Part shown: positions 57,018 through 64,000 of the stretch, piece after piece | Layout of the letters: every line of letters begins with the position of its first letter | How positions within the stretch are numbered: the first letter of the stretch is position 1 | Origin: Pseudomonas chlororaphis subsp. chlororaphis | GTDB lineage: Bacteria > Pseudomonadota > Gammaproteobacteria > Pseudomonadales > Pseudomonadaceae | DNA length: 64,000 nt | Direction: 5' to 3' | Assembly (NCBI RefSeq): GCF_003945765.1 | Contig: NZ_CP027712.1 | Span: forward strand, 6,744,188-6,808,187 | Notes under the pieces: generated by a model | The model's input: the letters and a program-made list of their open reading frames with translations, nothing else | What the model was told of the DNA's origin: nothing | The model's database searches: none | Program-made: the position numbers and the translations under genes

Positions 57018-58912
57018 GCGCTTTGCTCCAACTGACGGCCCGCGCCGCGTTTTTTCAAGTGAATCATCAACAGCGAAATCGCTGCTGGGGTCACGCCCGG
57101 AATCCGCGAAGCCTGGCCCAGGGTTTCAGGACGCGTGGCGCCGAGCTTGCTCTGGATCTCTTTCGAGAGACCGGAAATGTTGCTGTAGTCGATATCCACA
57201 GGCAGCTTGGTGTCTTCGCTGGCCCGCAGACGAGCGATTTCGTCCTGCTGGCGATCGATGTAGCCGGCGTACTTGGTCTTGATCTCGACCTGCTCGGCGA
57301 CCTGTGGATCTTCTGCGCCCTGCCCGGTCACTTCGACCAGACCAGCGTAGTCGATTTCCGGACGGCTCAGCAGATTCAGCAAGTTGTACTCATGGGTCAG
57401 CGGTGTGCCGAACTTTTCGGCGATCGCATCACCCTGCTCGGTACCCGGACGAACCCAAGTGCTTTTCAGGCGTTGCTCTTCCAGGGCAATACCTTCGCGT
57501 TTTTTGCAGAACGCGGCCCAACGGACATCGTCCACCAGGCCCAGTTCCCGACCTTTTTCGGTCAGGCGCAGGTCGGCATTGTCTTCGCGCAGGATCAGGC
57601 GGTATTCAGCACGGGATGTAAACATCCGATACGGTTCCTGGGTTCCCAGGGTAATCAGGTCGTCGACCAACACACCGATGTAGGCTTCATCGCGACGCGG
57701 GCACCAGCTGTCTTTGCCCTGCGCGCGCAATGCGGCGTTGGCACCGGCGAGCAAACCCTGGGCGCCGGCTTCTTCGTAACCGGTGGTGCCGTTGATCTGG
57801 CCGGCAAAGAACAGGCCGCCGATCACTTTGGTTTCCAGGCTGTACTTCAGGTCGCGCGGATCGAAGTAGTCGTACTCGATGGCATAGCCGGGACGCACGA
57901 TGTGCGCGTTTTCCATGCCGCGGATCGATTGCACGATCTGCAACTGCACATCGAACGGCAGGCTTGTGGATATTCCGTTCGGGTACAGCTCGTGAGTGGT
58001 CAGGCCTTCCGGCTCGATGAAGACCTGATGGCTTTCCTTGTCGGCAAAGCGATGGATCTTGTCTTCGATCGACGGGCAGTAGCGCGGGCCGATGCCCTCG
58101 ATCGAGCCGGCATCGGAATACATCGGCGAACGGTCGAGGTTTGCAGCGATGATTTCGTGAGTCCGCGCATTGGTATGAGTAATCCAGCAACTGACCTGCC
58201 GCGGATGTTGTTCCTTGTTGCCCAGGAAAGACATGACCGGGATCGGCGTATCGCCCGGTTGCTCGGTCATCACCGAGAAATCCACAGACCGGCCATCGAT
58301 GCGCGGTGGCGTACCGGTTTTCAGGCGGCCCACACGCAGAGGCAATTCGCGCAGACGGCGAGCCAGAGCGATCGACGGCGGATCACCGGCACGACCGCCG
58401 GAATAATTCTGCAACCCGATGTGGATAAGTCCGCCGAGGAAGGTACCGGTGGTCAACACCACGGATTCGGCGAAGAAACGCAGGCCCATTTGGGTCACTA
58501 CGCCGCGGACCTGGTCTTGTTCGACGATCAGGTCATCCGCTGCCTGTTGAAATATCCACAGGTTCGGCTGGTTTTCCAGGATTTCGCGGACAGCAGCCTT
58601 GTACAGAATACGGTCGGCCTGGGCGCGGGTAGCACGCACGGCTGGGCCTTTACGGCTGTTCAACACCCGAAACTGAATACCACCTTTATCGGTAGCCATG
58701 GCCATCGCACCGCCGAGAGCGTCGATTTCTTTGACCAGATGACTTTTACCGATCCCGCCAATCGCGGGATTGCAGCTCATTGCTCCGAGGGTTTCCACGT
58801 TGTGCGTCAGCAACAGGGTTTTTACCCCCATGCGTGCTGATGCAAGTGCTGCCTCGGTACCGGCATGACCGCCGCCGATGACGATCACTTCAAAACGGGA
58901 AGGGAAATCCAC
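57014..58912 (-). CDS. mnmG: tRNA uridine-5-carboxymethylaminomethyl modification enzyme, FAD subunit
   Basis: 632 residues starting [20 protein letters not shown] with the FAD-binding [17 protein letters not shown]. The catalytic Cys is in [20 protein letters not shown]. It acts with MnmE on wobble uridine 34 of tRNAs. A GTG start at 58912 (or 58915, next codon) is used. The upstream gap holds AGTATA at 58972-58977, reading TATACT on the minus strand as a possible -10. Confidence 0.96.
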   Translation of the reverse strand: MDFPSRFEVIVIGGGHAGTEAALASARMGVKTLLLTHNVETLGAMSCNPAIGGIGKSHLVKEIDALGGAMAMATDKGGIQFRVLNSRKGPAVRATRAQADRILYKAAVREILENQPNLWIFQQAADDLIVEQDQVRGVVTQMGLRFFAESVVLTTGTFLGGLIHIGLQNYSGGRAGDPPSIALARRLRELPLRVGRLKTGTPPRIDGRSVDFSVMTEQPGDTPIPVMSFLGNKEQHPRQVSCWITHTNARTHEIIAANLDRSPMYSDAGSIEGIGPRYCPSIEDKIHRFADKESHQVFIEPEGLTTHELYPNGISTSLPFDVQLQIVQSIRGMENAHIVRPGYAIEYDYFDPRDLKYSLETKVIGGLFFAGQINGTTGYEEAGAQGLLAGANAALRAQGKDSWCPRRDEAYIGVLVDDLITLGTQEPYRMFTSRAEYRLILREDNADLRLTEKGRELGLVDDVRWAAFCKKREGIALEEQRLKSTWVRPGTEQGDAIAEKFGTPLTHEYNLLNLLSRPEIDYAGLVEVTGQGAEDPQVAEQVEIKTKYAGYIDRQQDEIARLRASEDTKLPVDIDYSNISGLSKEIQSKLGATRPETLGQASRIPGVTPAAISLLMIHLKKRGAGRQLEQSA

Positions 58913-58915
58913 CAC

Positions 58916-59495
58916 GCACCTCGTGCCTGCTTATATGGGTAAAAAAGGATGGGTTCTTGGGATAACGGACAAGTATAGGGTCTTCGCCCTTCCTAAAGAA
59001 CCCTTTGCACAAAATTTAACCAGCTGTGGATGACTCACGGACAATAGAAATTAAAAAGAAAGAAATTTATTAAATCTTTGTTTTTATGTTTATTCTTAGG
59101 CACCGACCTATCTGTGGATAGATTCATACAGCCCTTTGTTTTCAATGTGTACAGAGATTCAAAAGTCTGTGGTTAGGTGGCAACGAGGCCCTTGGATAAC
59201 CGGTGTAAGCCTGTGGATTAAAGTGCTGCTTATCCACAGAGCGGGTTTTCCTCAGTTTTGACGCTCTGTTATCAACTGAGCCTAAGGGCAGTTATTCACA
59301 GGGCTTAATCCACAGAAAAAGCTCGTCCGACCAAACGGCGGCCACAAGAAATCCGCCGGAGCGCCCAATTGCGCCCGACAAACTTGGAAATGATGGGGAG
59401 TACGAGGGATTGCAGGAGCGGGTTTGCCTGTGATGCCGGCGGAACACCGTCATGAGCATCACAAGCAACCAAGCCGTCGAACGGCTGCTCTGGGG
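58916..59495. other. DnaA-box-rich gap between mnmE and mnmG
   Basis: 580 bases without a gene. A run of DnaA-box-like 9-mers is present: a perfect TTATCCACA at 59230-59238 and one-mismatch sites at 59025-59033, 59113-59121, 59212-59220, 59292-59300 and 59306-59314. An AT-rich, purine-pyrimidine-biased segment lies at about 59046-59098. Such a region beside mnmG (gidA) is known in Pseudomonas as a second DnaA-box cluster near the main origin; whether it fires or only titrates DnaA is not shown by sequence. Confidence 0.7.
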
Positions 59496-60866
59496 TTATT
59501 TACCGATGCAGAAGCTGGAGAAGATCCGGCCTAGCAGGTCGTCCGAGCTGAAAGCGCCGGTAATTTCTCCCAGGGATTGCTGGGCCTGGCGCAGGTCTTC
59601 AGCCAGCAGCTCGCCGGCGCCGGCCAGGGTCAGTTGCGCACGGCCATGCTCAAGCGCGTCGCTGGCGTGGTGCAGGGCTTCCAGGTGACGCCTGCGTGCA
59701 CTGAAGCTGCTTTCGGAAGTCTGTTCGTAACCCATGCAGGCCTTGAGGTGCTCACGCAGCAGTTCCAGGCCCTCGCCGCCTGCCTTGGCACTGAGGCTGA
59801 TAGTCACGTGGCCATCGTCGCTGACCTCCAGGGCGATCGCTTCGTTGGTCAGGTCGGCCTTGTTGCGGATCAGCGTGACTTTCGCCGGATCCGGCCGCAG
59901 TTCCAGGAACTCCGGCCACAAGGCAAAGGGGTCCAGCGCTTCCGGAGCCGTGGCGTCGACCACCAGCAATACGCGATCGGCCTCGCCAATGGCCTTGAGG
60001 GCACGTTCCACGCCGATCTTTTCCACCTGGTCTTCGGTATCGCGCAACCCCGCGGTATCCACAACGTGCAACGGCATGCCGTCGATGTGGATATGTTCTC
60101 GCAGCACATCCCGGGTGGTGCCGGCGATCTCGGTGACAATCGCCGCTTCGCGTCCGGCCAGGGCATTGAGCAGGCTGGACTTGCCAGCGTTGGGCCGGCC
60201 AGCGATGACCACGGTCATGCCGTCACGCAGCAAGGCGCCCTGCCCGGCTTCGCGGACCACGGTGGATAACTCGTCACGCACCGCGTCGAGCATCTGCAGG
60301 ACATGGCCATCGGCCAGGAAGTCAATTTCTTCCTCGGGAAAATCAATGGCCGCCTCGACGTAGATGCGCAGCGCGATCAATTGCTCGGTCAGGTTATGCA
60401 CACGCTTGGAGAATGCCCCCTGCAAAGAGCGCAAGGCATTGCGCGCGGCCTGTGCGGAACTGGCTTCGATCAGGTCGGCGATGGCTTCGGCCTGGGCCAG
60501 GTCGAGCTTGTCGTTGAGGAACGCGCGCTCGCTGAATTCCCCCGGCCGGGCCAGGCGGCATCCCAGCTGCAGGCAACGCTGCAGCAACATATCCAGGACG
60601 ATCGGGCCGCCGTGGCCCTGAAGTTCCAGCACGTCTTCGCCGGTAAAGGAGTTCGGCCCCGGGAAATACAAGGCGATCCCCTCATCCAGGACTTCGTTCC
60701 GATCGCTGAAAAACGGCCCGTAATGGGCGTAACGCGGTTTCAGCTCGCGGCCGCTGATGGCCTTGGCGGCGACATTGGCCAACGGTCCGGAAATACGCAC
60801 GATGCCCACACCACCGCGCCCCTGGGCGGTGGCTACGGCTGCGATGGTTTCACGAGGGACATTCAT
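59496..60866 (-). CDS. mnmE: tRNA modification GTPase MnmE
   Basis: 456 residues starting [20 protein letters not shown]. The G domain has [16 protein letters not shown] near 222-237, DTAGLRD and NKAD, and the C-terminal CIGK with the catalytic Cys. It pairs with MnmG. The start at 60866 has GGAG eight bases upstream; the frame open to 60896 is not needed. Confidence 0.97.
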   Translation of the reverse strand: MNVPRETIAAVATAQGRGGVGIVRISGPLANVAAKAISGRELKPRYAHYGPFFSDRNEVLDEGIALYFPGPNSFTGEDVLELQGHGGPIVLDMLLQRCLQLGCRLARPGEFSERAFLNDKLDLAQAEAIADLIEASSAQAARNALRSLQGAFSKRVHNLTEQLIALRIYVEAAIDFPEEEIDFLADGHVLQMLDAVRDELSTVVREAGQGALLRDGMTVVIAGRPNAGKSSLLNALAGREAAIVTEIAGTTRDVLREHIHIDGMPLHVVDTAGLRDTEDQVEKIGVERALKAIGEADRVLLVVDATAPEALDPFALWPEFLELRPDPAKVTLIRNKADLTNEAIALEVSDDGHVTISLSAKAGGEGLELLREHLKACMGYEQTSESSFSARRRHLEALHHASDALEHGRAQLTLAGAGELLAEDLRQAQQSLGEITGAFSSDDLLGRIFSSFCIGK

Positions 60867-60910
60867 AACCCGCTCCAGACATAAAGAGGCAGACAAAAGT
60901 GACAGATAGC

Positions 60911-60935
60911 AAAACGCCCCACTAGGGGGCGTTTT
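60911..60935. terminator. Bidirectional terminator between yidC and mnmE
   Basis: AAAACGCCCC-ACTAG-GGGGCGTTTT is a perfect 10-base stem with A/T ends in both directions, 23 bases past the yidC stop on the minus strand. Confidence 0.85.
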
Positions 60936-60957
60936 GAGTGGTTATCCACAGAGTAGG

Positions 60958-62640
60958 TCAGGCAGCTGCTTTCTTGGTAGCCGCTTCGATCTTACGTGTG
61001 ATGTACCACTGTTGGGCGATCGACAGGCAGTTGTTCACCACCCAGTACAGCACCAGGCCCGCCGGGAACCACAGGAAGAAGAAGGTGAAGATGATTGGCA
61101 TCATTTTCATCACCTTGGCCTGCATCGGATCCGGAGGAGTCGGGTTCAGTTGCTGCTGGATGAACATGGTGGCGCCCATGATGATCGGCAGGATGAAGAA
61201 CGGATCCTTGATCGACAGGTCGGTAATCCACAGCATGAACGGTGCCTGGCGCATTTCCACGCTTTCCAGGAGTACCCAGTACAAGGACAGGAACACCGGC
61301 ATCTGCACGAGGATTGGCAAGCAACCACCCAGCGGATTGATCTTCTCTTTCTTGTAAAGCTCCATCATGGCTTGCGACATTTTCTGCCGGTCGTCGCCAT
61401 GTTGCTCTTTCAGAGCCGCCAGTTTCGGCGCCACTGCACGCATGCGCGCCATGGATTTGTAGCTGGCCGCCGACAGTGGGAAGAAGATCCCCTTGATCAG
61501 CATGGTCAGGAAGATGATCGACCAACCCCAGTTACCCACAATGCTGTGGATATGTTGCAGTAGCCAGAAGATCGGCTGGGCAATGAACCACAGAATGCCG
61601 TAGTCGACAGTCAATTCCAGACCTGGGGACAACTCTTTCAGCACGGCCTGGCTTTTCGGACCGGCGTACAGAGTGGCGGTGGTTTCAGCCTTGGCACCTG
61701 GTGCAACGGTCAGCGCCGGGCCGGTGAAACCGATGATGTAGTTGCCTTGGTTGTCTTTGCGGGTCTGCACCACGTTGCTTTCGTTCTTCGCCGGGATCCA
61801 GGCGGTCACGAAGTAGTGTTGCAGCCAGGCAACCCAGCCACCTTGCACGGTTTCTTTCAGCGAGCCCTTGTCGATATCTTTCATCGACACTTTTTTGTAC
61901 GGCTCGGAACTTGTCCACAGGGCGGCGCCCAGGTAAGTCGCGGTGCCGGTGGCGGTGCTGGAAGAAGGATCGGAGCTGGCGTCGCGTTTGAGCTGGGCAA
62001 ACAGGTTGCCAGTCCAGGCCTTGTCGCTGGTGTTGTCGATCAGATAGGTGACTTTCAGATCGTACAGACCGCGGGTAAAGGTGAAACGCTTGATGTAGTT
62101 GACGCCGGCGTCGCTGAATTTCAGGTCGACATTCAGCTGATTCTGGCCGTCAGCCAGTTGAAAAGTCTTTTTTTCGGCCGAGTAAACCGGGCGTCCGGCA
62201 GGACGGGCATCCGGGCCGTTGGTACCGGTCAGGCCGCTTTGCGCCAGATAAGTACGTTCGCCACCGTTATCGAACAGCTGGAACGGAATTTCCGGATGGT
62301 CCTGGCGACGTGGATACAGCGGCAGCTTCAGCTGGGCGATATCACCACCTTGAGGATCGATAGCCAGATCGAGCACATCCGTTTTTACCTGGATGAGGTC
62401 TTTGCTTGCCGCTACCGGAGTTTCGGTAGGGGTGCTGGTATCAGTATTCGCGCTGGGTACATCGGCACTGGCGGAAGCATTGTTACCAACAGGCGTATCC
62501 GGTAGAGCCGGGGTGGCGGTGTTGGCAGCAACATTCTGAGTCGGCAGGGCAGCCTGGCCATAATCCTGGTTCCACTTAAGAACCATGACGTAGGACACGA
62601 TTGCCAGGGCGACGATCAGGATCGTGCGTTTAATATCCAT
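60958..62640 (-). CDS. yidC: Membrane protein insertase YidC
   Basis: 560 residues. It has an N-terminal helix (RTILIVALAIVSYVMVLKW), a large periplasmic P1 domain (about 25-340) and the five conserved C-terminal helices (WGWSIIFLTMLIKGIFFPLS, GCLPILVQMPVFLSLYWVL, FFFLWFPAGLVLYWVVNNCL). It inserts and folds inner-membrane proteins, including the Fo c subunit. Confidence 0.97.
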   Translation of the reverse strand: MDIKRTILIVALAIVSYVMVLKWNQDYGQAALPTQNVAANTATPALPDTPVGNNASASADVPSANTDTSTPTETPVAASKDLIQVKTDVLDLAIDPQGGDIAQLKLPLYPRRQDHPEIPFQLFDNGGERTYLAQSGLTGTNGPDARPAGRPVYSAEKKTFQLADGQNQLNVDLKFSDAGVNYIKRFTFTRGLYDLKVTYLIDNTSDKAWTGNLFAQLKRDASSDPSSSTATGTATYLGAALWTSSEPYKKVSMKDIDKGSLKETVQGGWVAWLQHYFVTAWIPAKNESNVVQTRKDNQGNYIIGFTGPALTVAPGAKAETTATLYAGPKSQAVLKELSPGLELTVDYGILWFIAQPIFWLLQHIHSIVGNWGWSIIFLTMLIKGIFFPLSAASYKSMARMRAVAPKLAALKEQHGDDRQKMSQAMMELYKKEKINPLGGCLPILVQMPVFLSLYWVLLESVEMRQAPFMLWITDLSIKDPFFILPIIMGATMFIQQQLNPTPPDPMQAKVMKMMPIIFTFFFLWFPAGLVLYWVVNNCLSIAQQWYITRKIEAATKKAAA

Positions 62641-62642
62641 GA

Positions 62643-62888
62643 TTACTCGGCCATCGAAGAAGAACGGGAGGTAGGGATAGGTGGAACCGGGTCATAACCA
62701 CCGGGATTCCACGGATGACAGCGACCTAAACGACGAAAGGTCAGCCAGCCACCGCGCAGAAGGCCATGATTTTCGATGGCTTCATACGCGTAGCAGGAAC
62801 AGCTGGGGTAGAAACGACAGTGACTGGCCATCAGAGGACTAATGGCATAGCGATAAAACTGGATCGGAACGAGTGCCAGTTTACGCAT
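62643..62888 (-). CDS. yidD: Membrane protein insertion efficiency factor YidD
   Basis: 81 residues with the typical [20 protein letters not shown] and [15 protein letters not shown] segments. It assists YidC-dependent insertion. It lies two bases before yidC and overlaps rnpA by eight bases. Confidence 0.96.
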   Translation of the reverse strand: MRKLALVPIQFYRYAISPLMASHCRFYPSCSCYAYEAIENHGLLRGGWLTFRRLGRCHPWNPGGYDPVPPIPTSRSSSMAE

Positions 62889-63282
62889 TCGGGCTGTCTA
62901 CCCCTACAGTTTCGGGTTTGGCTGCTGGTGCCGGCTTGTTACGGGCCAAACGCTTCCAGAGCTTGTCGAAATGCTGAATCAATTCGGGGTTTTCTACATC
63001 GCCCAAACCTTTGCGCGCGACGATAACGATGTCCCAGCCGACCAGAGCATCCTGGTGCAGGCGAAACGATTCGCGCATCAGACGTTTGAGGCGATTGCGC
63101 TCAACGGAGAGCTTGACGCTCTTTTTTCCGATAACCAGCCCCAGACGGGGATGATCCAGATCGTTGTTGCGCGCAAGGAGCAGGAGATTTTTCCCCGGAA
63201 CCTTGCCGGTAGGGGAGTCAAAGACTGCCTTGAAATGCCGGGGGGTAAGCAGACGCTTTTCCCGACTGAAGTCCTGACTCAC
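62881..63282 (-). CDS. rnpA: Ribonuclease P protein component
   Basis: 133 residues starting at GTG with [20 protein letters not shown]. The RNP core [13 protein letters not shown] is near 58-70. It is the protein partner of RNase P RNA for tRNA 5' maturation. GGAG abuts the GTG directly, so spacing is poor and coupling to rpmH translation is likely. No upstream ATG in frame gives a better start. Confidence 0.9.
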   Translation of the reverse strand: MSQDFSREKRLLTPRHFKAVFDSPTGKVPGKNLLLLARNNDLDHPRLGLVIGKKSVKLSVERNRLKRLMRESFRLHQDALVGWDIVIVARKGLGDVENPELIQHFDKLWKRLARNKPAPAAKPETVGVDSPNA

Positions 63283-63298
63283 CTCCAGTGCCGGAGTA

Positions 63299-63433
63299 TC
63301 AAACTGCCAGACGCGCACGACCTTTGGCGCGACGACGCGACAGGACGGCACGACCGTTCTTGGTAGCCATGCGAGCACGGAAACCGTGGGTACGAGCGCG
63401 TTTGATAGTGCTTGGTTGGAAAGTACGTTTCAT
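63299..63433 (-). CDS. rpmH: Ribosomal protein L34
   Basis: 44 residues, too short for many gene finders: starts [20 protein letters not shown] and ends RLAV. Perfect match to the bacterial L34 consensus. It is the first gene of rpmH-rnpA-yidD-yidC and lies 16 bases from rnpA. Confidence 0.98.
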   Translation of the reverse strand: MKRTFQPSTIKRARTHGFRARMATKNGRAVLSRRRAKGRARLAV

Positions 63434-63457
63434 TGTCGTGTTACCTGGTTCGTCCAC

Positions 63458-63480
63458 AACGGGCCGGAATGGCCCCCGTT
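63458..63480 (-). promoter_or_regulatory. Hairpin in the rpmH leader
   Basis: On the minus strand AACGGGGGCC-ATTC-CGGCCCGTT can fold with a small bulge. It lies between the promoter and the rpmH start, so the leader could influence L34 expression. Function is unproven. Confidence 0.4.
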
Positions 63481-63494
63481 TTAAGAGATCGGCG

Positions 63495-63523
63495 ATTCTA
63501 GAGAAAGCAAGCCTCTAGGTCAA
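63495..63523 (-). promoter_or_regulatory. Sigma-70 promoter for the rpmH operon
   Basis: On the minus strand TTGACC (63518-63523) and TAGAAT (63495-63500) are 17 bases apart, each five of six to consensus. It lies 62 bases before the rpmH start and is the best promoter match in the window. Confidence 0.82.
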
Positions 63524-64000
63524 TTTCCAACCAGCTTTTCCTTTGTCTGGGTATGTCCACATCGAAGACTGAAGAACCCAGTCAGCCAGATATAAAAATA
63601 AAGAAGGGAATTATTTAAAGCTTTTCTGTAAAGCTTATAAAGGCTAGGGATGCCTCTATTTGTGGATAACTACATTCAGCCCTTGTAGACCGTGGTGTAC
63701 AGAGAATGACAACACTGTCGAGAAACGGTGCTCTGCCTGTGCTGCGCTATCGGAAAAGCTGTGTGTGGAAAGGTGAGTTATCCACAAGCAGGTTATCCAC
63801 CGATTTTCGCCCCCAGTTGTGCAATGCCCTCAGGCATGGTTATCCACAGAGCTTATGCACATACCATTGGTCGTGTTTTTTCGGGATAAAGCGTTGATTC
63901 ATAGTGCCCTGTGATCAACCTACATGTGGATAAGTGTGCGTCTGGTCGCTACAATGGCGGCTTGTTTTTGCCTCACCGGCTTTCAACTTAGGGGATATCC
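63524..64000. other. oriC: Chromosomal replication origin region (oriC), left part up to dnaA
   Basis: A non-coding region between rpmH and the edge, where dnaA should follow. DnaA boxes: perfect 9-mers at 63661-63669, 63778-63786, 63840-63848 and 63925-63933, and one-mismatch sites at 63793-63801 and 63853-63861. An AT-rich segment (ATATAAAAATAAAG and following) at about 63590-63630 is a candidate unwinding element. The layout fits the Pseudomonas rpmH-dnaA origin. Confidence 0.9.

Noticed and set aside
59452..59688. Short plus-strand frame near the mnmE end
   Set aside because: Overlaps mnmE antisense and the DnaA-box gap; no ribosome site or protein features.
54675..64000. parS site for ParB near parAB
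   Set aside because: No sequence close to TGTTYCACGTGRAACA was found; CACGTG cores such as in mnmE lack the flanks.

Overview
The window is a contiguous piece of a Pseudomonas chromosome, most likely from the P. fluorescens / protegens / chlororaphis lineage, running up to the replication origin on the left side of dnaA. The order glmS-glmR-glmU-atpCDGAHFEBI-parB-parA-rsmG-mnmG-mnmE-yidC-yidD-rnpA-rpmH-(dnaA) matches the P. aeruginosa gene order, and the rmd-gmd-wbpW-wzm-wzt-wbpX-wbpY-wbpZ block matches the P. aeruginosa common polysaccharide antigen (CPA, A-band) locus. GC content is high over most of the window, and short intergenic REP-type palindromes occur as in fluorescent pseudomonads. 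The species assignment is an inference.

Layout. (1) 1-3659, + strand: a phospholipid-type operon with the end of a methyltransferase, a PAP2 phosphatase fused to a dual-specificity-phosphatase domain, a small membrane protein, a PlsC-like acyltransferase and a CdsA-like cytidylyltransferase. (2) 3680-6789: an lpd gene, then an Lrp/LysE pair bounded by two copies of one palindromic repeat. (3) 6837-22042: the CPA locus. On the minus strand two glycosyltransferases, a methyltransferase, an acyltransferase and a second methyltransferase form the counterpart of PA5455-PA5459. Divergently, on the plus strand, lie the GDP-D-rhamnose genes, the ABC exporter and three rhamnosyltransferases. (4) 22168-24774, minus: a flavin-type oxidase, a glutathione S-transferase and a LysR regulator.

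(5) 24833-36057, minus: twelve tightly overlapping genes that read as one operon. They encode a Gfo/Idh dehydrogenase, two paralogous DegT aminotransferases with a Nudix hydrolase between them, a flavin monooxygenase, a HAD hydrolase, a membrane di-iron desaturase, an MTA-phosphorylase, a NudK-like Nudix, a leaderless solute-binding-like protein, an MFS transporter and a second HAD phosphatase. I do not recognise a described pathway here. The enzyme mix suggests an exported small molecule containing an amino-sugar or aminocyclitol, and this is the best candidate for an undescribed system. (6) 36983-42885, plus: a visibly more AT-rich accessory stretch of small exported proteins, a ToxR/CadC-like membrane regulator overlapping a small membrane partner, an AraC regulator, a 34-residue membrane microprotein and an outer-membrane beta-barrel.

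(7) 43120-63433, minus: the conserved origin-proximal block for amino-sugar and cell-wall precursors, F1Fo ATP synthase, chromosome partition, tRNA/rRNA modification, membrane protein insertion, RNase P protein and L34. Two non-coding DnaA-box clusters flank the mnmE-rpmH segment: 58916-59495 (mnmE/mnmG gap) and 63524-64000 (rpmH/dnaA gap, the expected oriC). No tRNA, rRNA, CRISPR array, insertion sequence or prophage was seen.
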